Below, in pieces: positions 29,453-30,317 of a DNA stretch of 30,317 bases; position 1 is the stretch's first letter; each line of letters opens with the position of its first letter. The translations under genes and the position numbers were made by a program. The stretch spans positions 1 through 30,317 of the forward strand of contig DATFYM010000186.1 of NCBI GenBank assembly GCA_035315065.1. The letters run 5' to 3'. The notes under the pieces are model-generated. The model saw only the letters and a program-made list of their open reading frames with translations, searched no databases and was not told where the DNA came from. The DNA is from DATFYM01 sp035315065 (GTDB lineage: Bacteria > Acidobacteriota > Terriglobia > UBA7540).

Positions 29453-30317
29453 TTATTGAATAATCTCAGTCACTGTACCGGCGCCTACCGTGTGCCCGCC
29501 TTCGCGGATCGCGAACCGCAACCCCTTCTCCATCGCGATCGGTGTGATCAACTCGATCGCCAGGCTCACGTTGTCCCCCGGCATCACCATCTCCGTCCCC
29601 GCCGGCAGCTCCGCCACGCCCGTCACGTCCGTGGTGCGGAAGTAGAACTGCGGCCGATAGCCCTTAAAGAACGGCGTGTGCCGCCCCCCTTCTTCCTTCG
29701 TCAAAATGTACGTCTCCGCCTTGAACTTGGTGTGCGGCGTAATCGACCCCGGCTTCGCCAGCACCATCCCGCGCTCCACATCGTCCTTCTCCGTCCCCCG
29801 CAGCAGGATCCCCACGTTGTCCCCGGCCTGCCCTTCGTCCAGCAACTTCTTGAACATCTCCACCCCGGTTACCACCCGCTTGAACGACTCCGGCCGCAGG
29901 CCCACGATCTCCACTTCTTCCTGGATCTTCACCTTCCCGCGTTCGATCCGCCCCGTCACCACCGTCCCCCGTCCCGAGATCGAGAAGATGTCCTCCACCG
30001 GCATTAGGAACGGCTTGTCAATTTGCCGCTCCGGCATCGGAATGTAGCTGTCCACCGCGTCCATCAATTCGTGGATCGATTTCTCCCACGTCGCATCCCC
30101 TTCTAGCGCCTTCAGCGCGCTCCCCCGTATCACCGGTATCTTGTCCCCGGGAAACTGGTACTTGTTCAACAGGTCTCGTACTTCCATTTCCACCAGGTCC
30201 AATAACTCCGCATCTTCCACCGCGTCGCACTTGTTCATGTACACCACGATGTACGGCACGTTCACCTGCCGCGCCAAGAGCACGTGCTCCCGCGTCTGCG
30301 GCATCGGCCCGTCCGTC
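29453..30317 (-). CDS. tuf: Elongation factor Tu, C-terminal part (5' end outside the window)
   Basis: The frame is open to the right edge, where it reads TDGPMPQTREHVLLARQ, the end of the GTPase switch region, so roughly the first quarter of the protein is missing. Visible are MNKCD (G4 motif) and SALKALEG (G5), then domains 2 and 3 with GRGTVVTGRIERG, LLRGTEKDDVERGMVLAKPGSI, FKGYRPQFYFRTTDVTG and the end FAIREGGHTVGAGTVTEII. It delivers aminoacyl-tRNA to the ribosome. The codons are strongly C-ended, as expected for a highly expressed gene. rpmG follows after 42 bp. Confidence 0.98.
   Translation of the reverse strand, partial: TDGPMPQTREHVLLARQVNVPYIVVYMNKCDAVEDAELLDLVEMEVRDLLNKYQFPGDKIPVIRGSALKALEGDATWEKSIHELMDAVDSYIPMPERQIDKPFLMPVEDIFSISGRGTVVTGRIERGKVKIQEEVEIVGLRPESFKRVVTGVEMFKKLLDEGQAGDNVGILLRGTEKDDVERGMVLAKPGSITPHTKFKAETYILTKEEGGRHTPFFKGYRPQFYFRTTDVTGVAELPAGTEMVMPGDNVSLAIELITPIAMEKGLRFAIREGGHTVGAGTVTEIIQ

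Overview
The window looks like a chromosomal segment of an Acidobacteriota member, perhaps from the Solibacteres/Bryobacterales side. The evidence is a two-domain orphan MacB/FtsX permease of the type multiplied in that phylum, the style of the ribosomal and RNA polymerase genes, and abundant short intergenic repeats (TGGCTTCGTT words, CAGTTCT/CCGTCAG words, a GCGGGCG palindromic element) that I associate with these genomes. The placement is inference; no rRNA gene is present.

Left part (1-6072). The 5' end of a minus-strand gene, possibly a PadR regulator, starts at 52 beside a palindrome, divergent from a lipoprotein gene. Then come two genes of a phosphoketolase pathway on the minus strand: xfp (phosphoketolase, makes acetyl phosphate) and ackA (acetate kinase, converts it to acetate and ATP). 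They are separated by about 1.2 kb that holds a truncated, Tat-signal glycoside hydrolase (GH1-like) stub and several families of short repeats.

Middle (6073-15746). A MITE-like palindromic element precedes a two-gene cassette: a small AAA ATPase overlapping by 4 bp a TOPRIM-like protein, a candidate defence or DNA-maintenance module. After it come the orphan permease, two VOC-fold proteins, a BNR beta-propeller translationally coupled to a MoaD/ThiS-like ubiquitin-fold protein, a YjbR-like protein, a secreted Gly/Lys-rich protein, an SRPBCC-ArsR pair whose promoter lies between two near-identical palindromes 42 bp apart, and a zinc-ribbon protein.

Right part (15862-30317), all on the minus strand. 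In transcription order: tuf (partial), rpmG, tRNA-Trp, secE, nusG, rplK, rplA, rplJ, rplL, rpoB, a coiled-coil ORF, rpoC. Gene order is the classical one, but three things stand out. RpoB is 1552 residues long and carries an eight-cysteine insertion near its N-terminus plus a second insertion of about 75 residues. A 126-residue coiled-coil gene and about 280 bp of repeats separate rpoB from rpoC. The same repeat words lie upstream of rplJ. rpoC starts with TTG and rplA with GTG, each behind a strong Shine-Dalgarno.

Most likely to repay attention: the ATPase/TOPRIM-like pair, the RpoB zinc insertion, the gene between rpoB and rpoC, the ArsR operator pair, and the dispersed TGGCTTCGTT repeat family.
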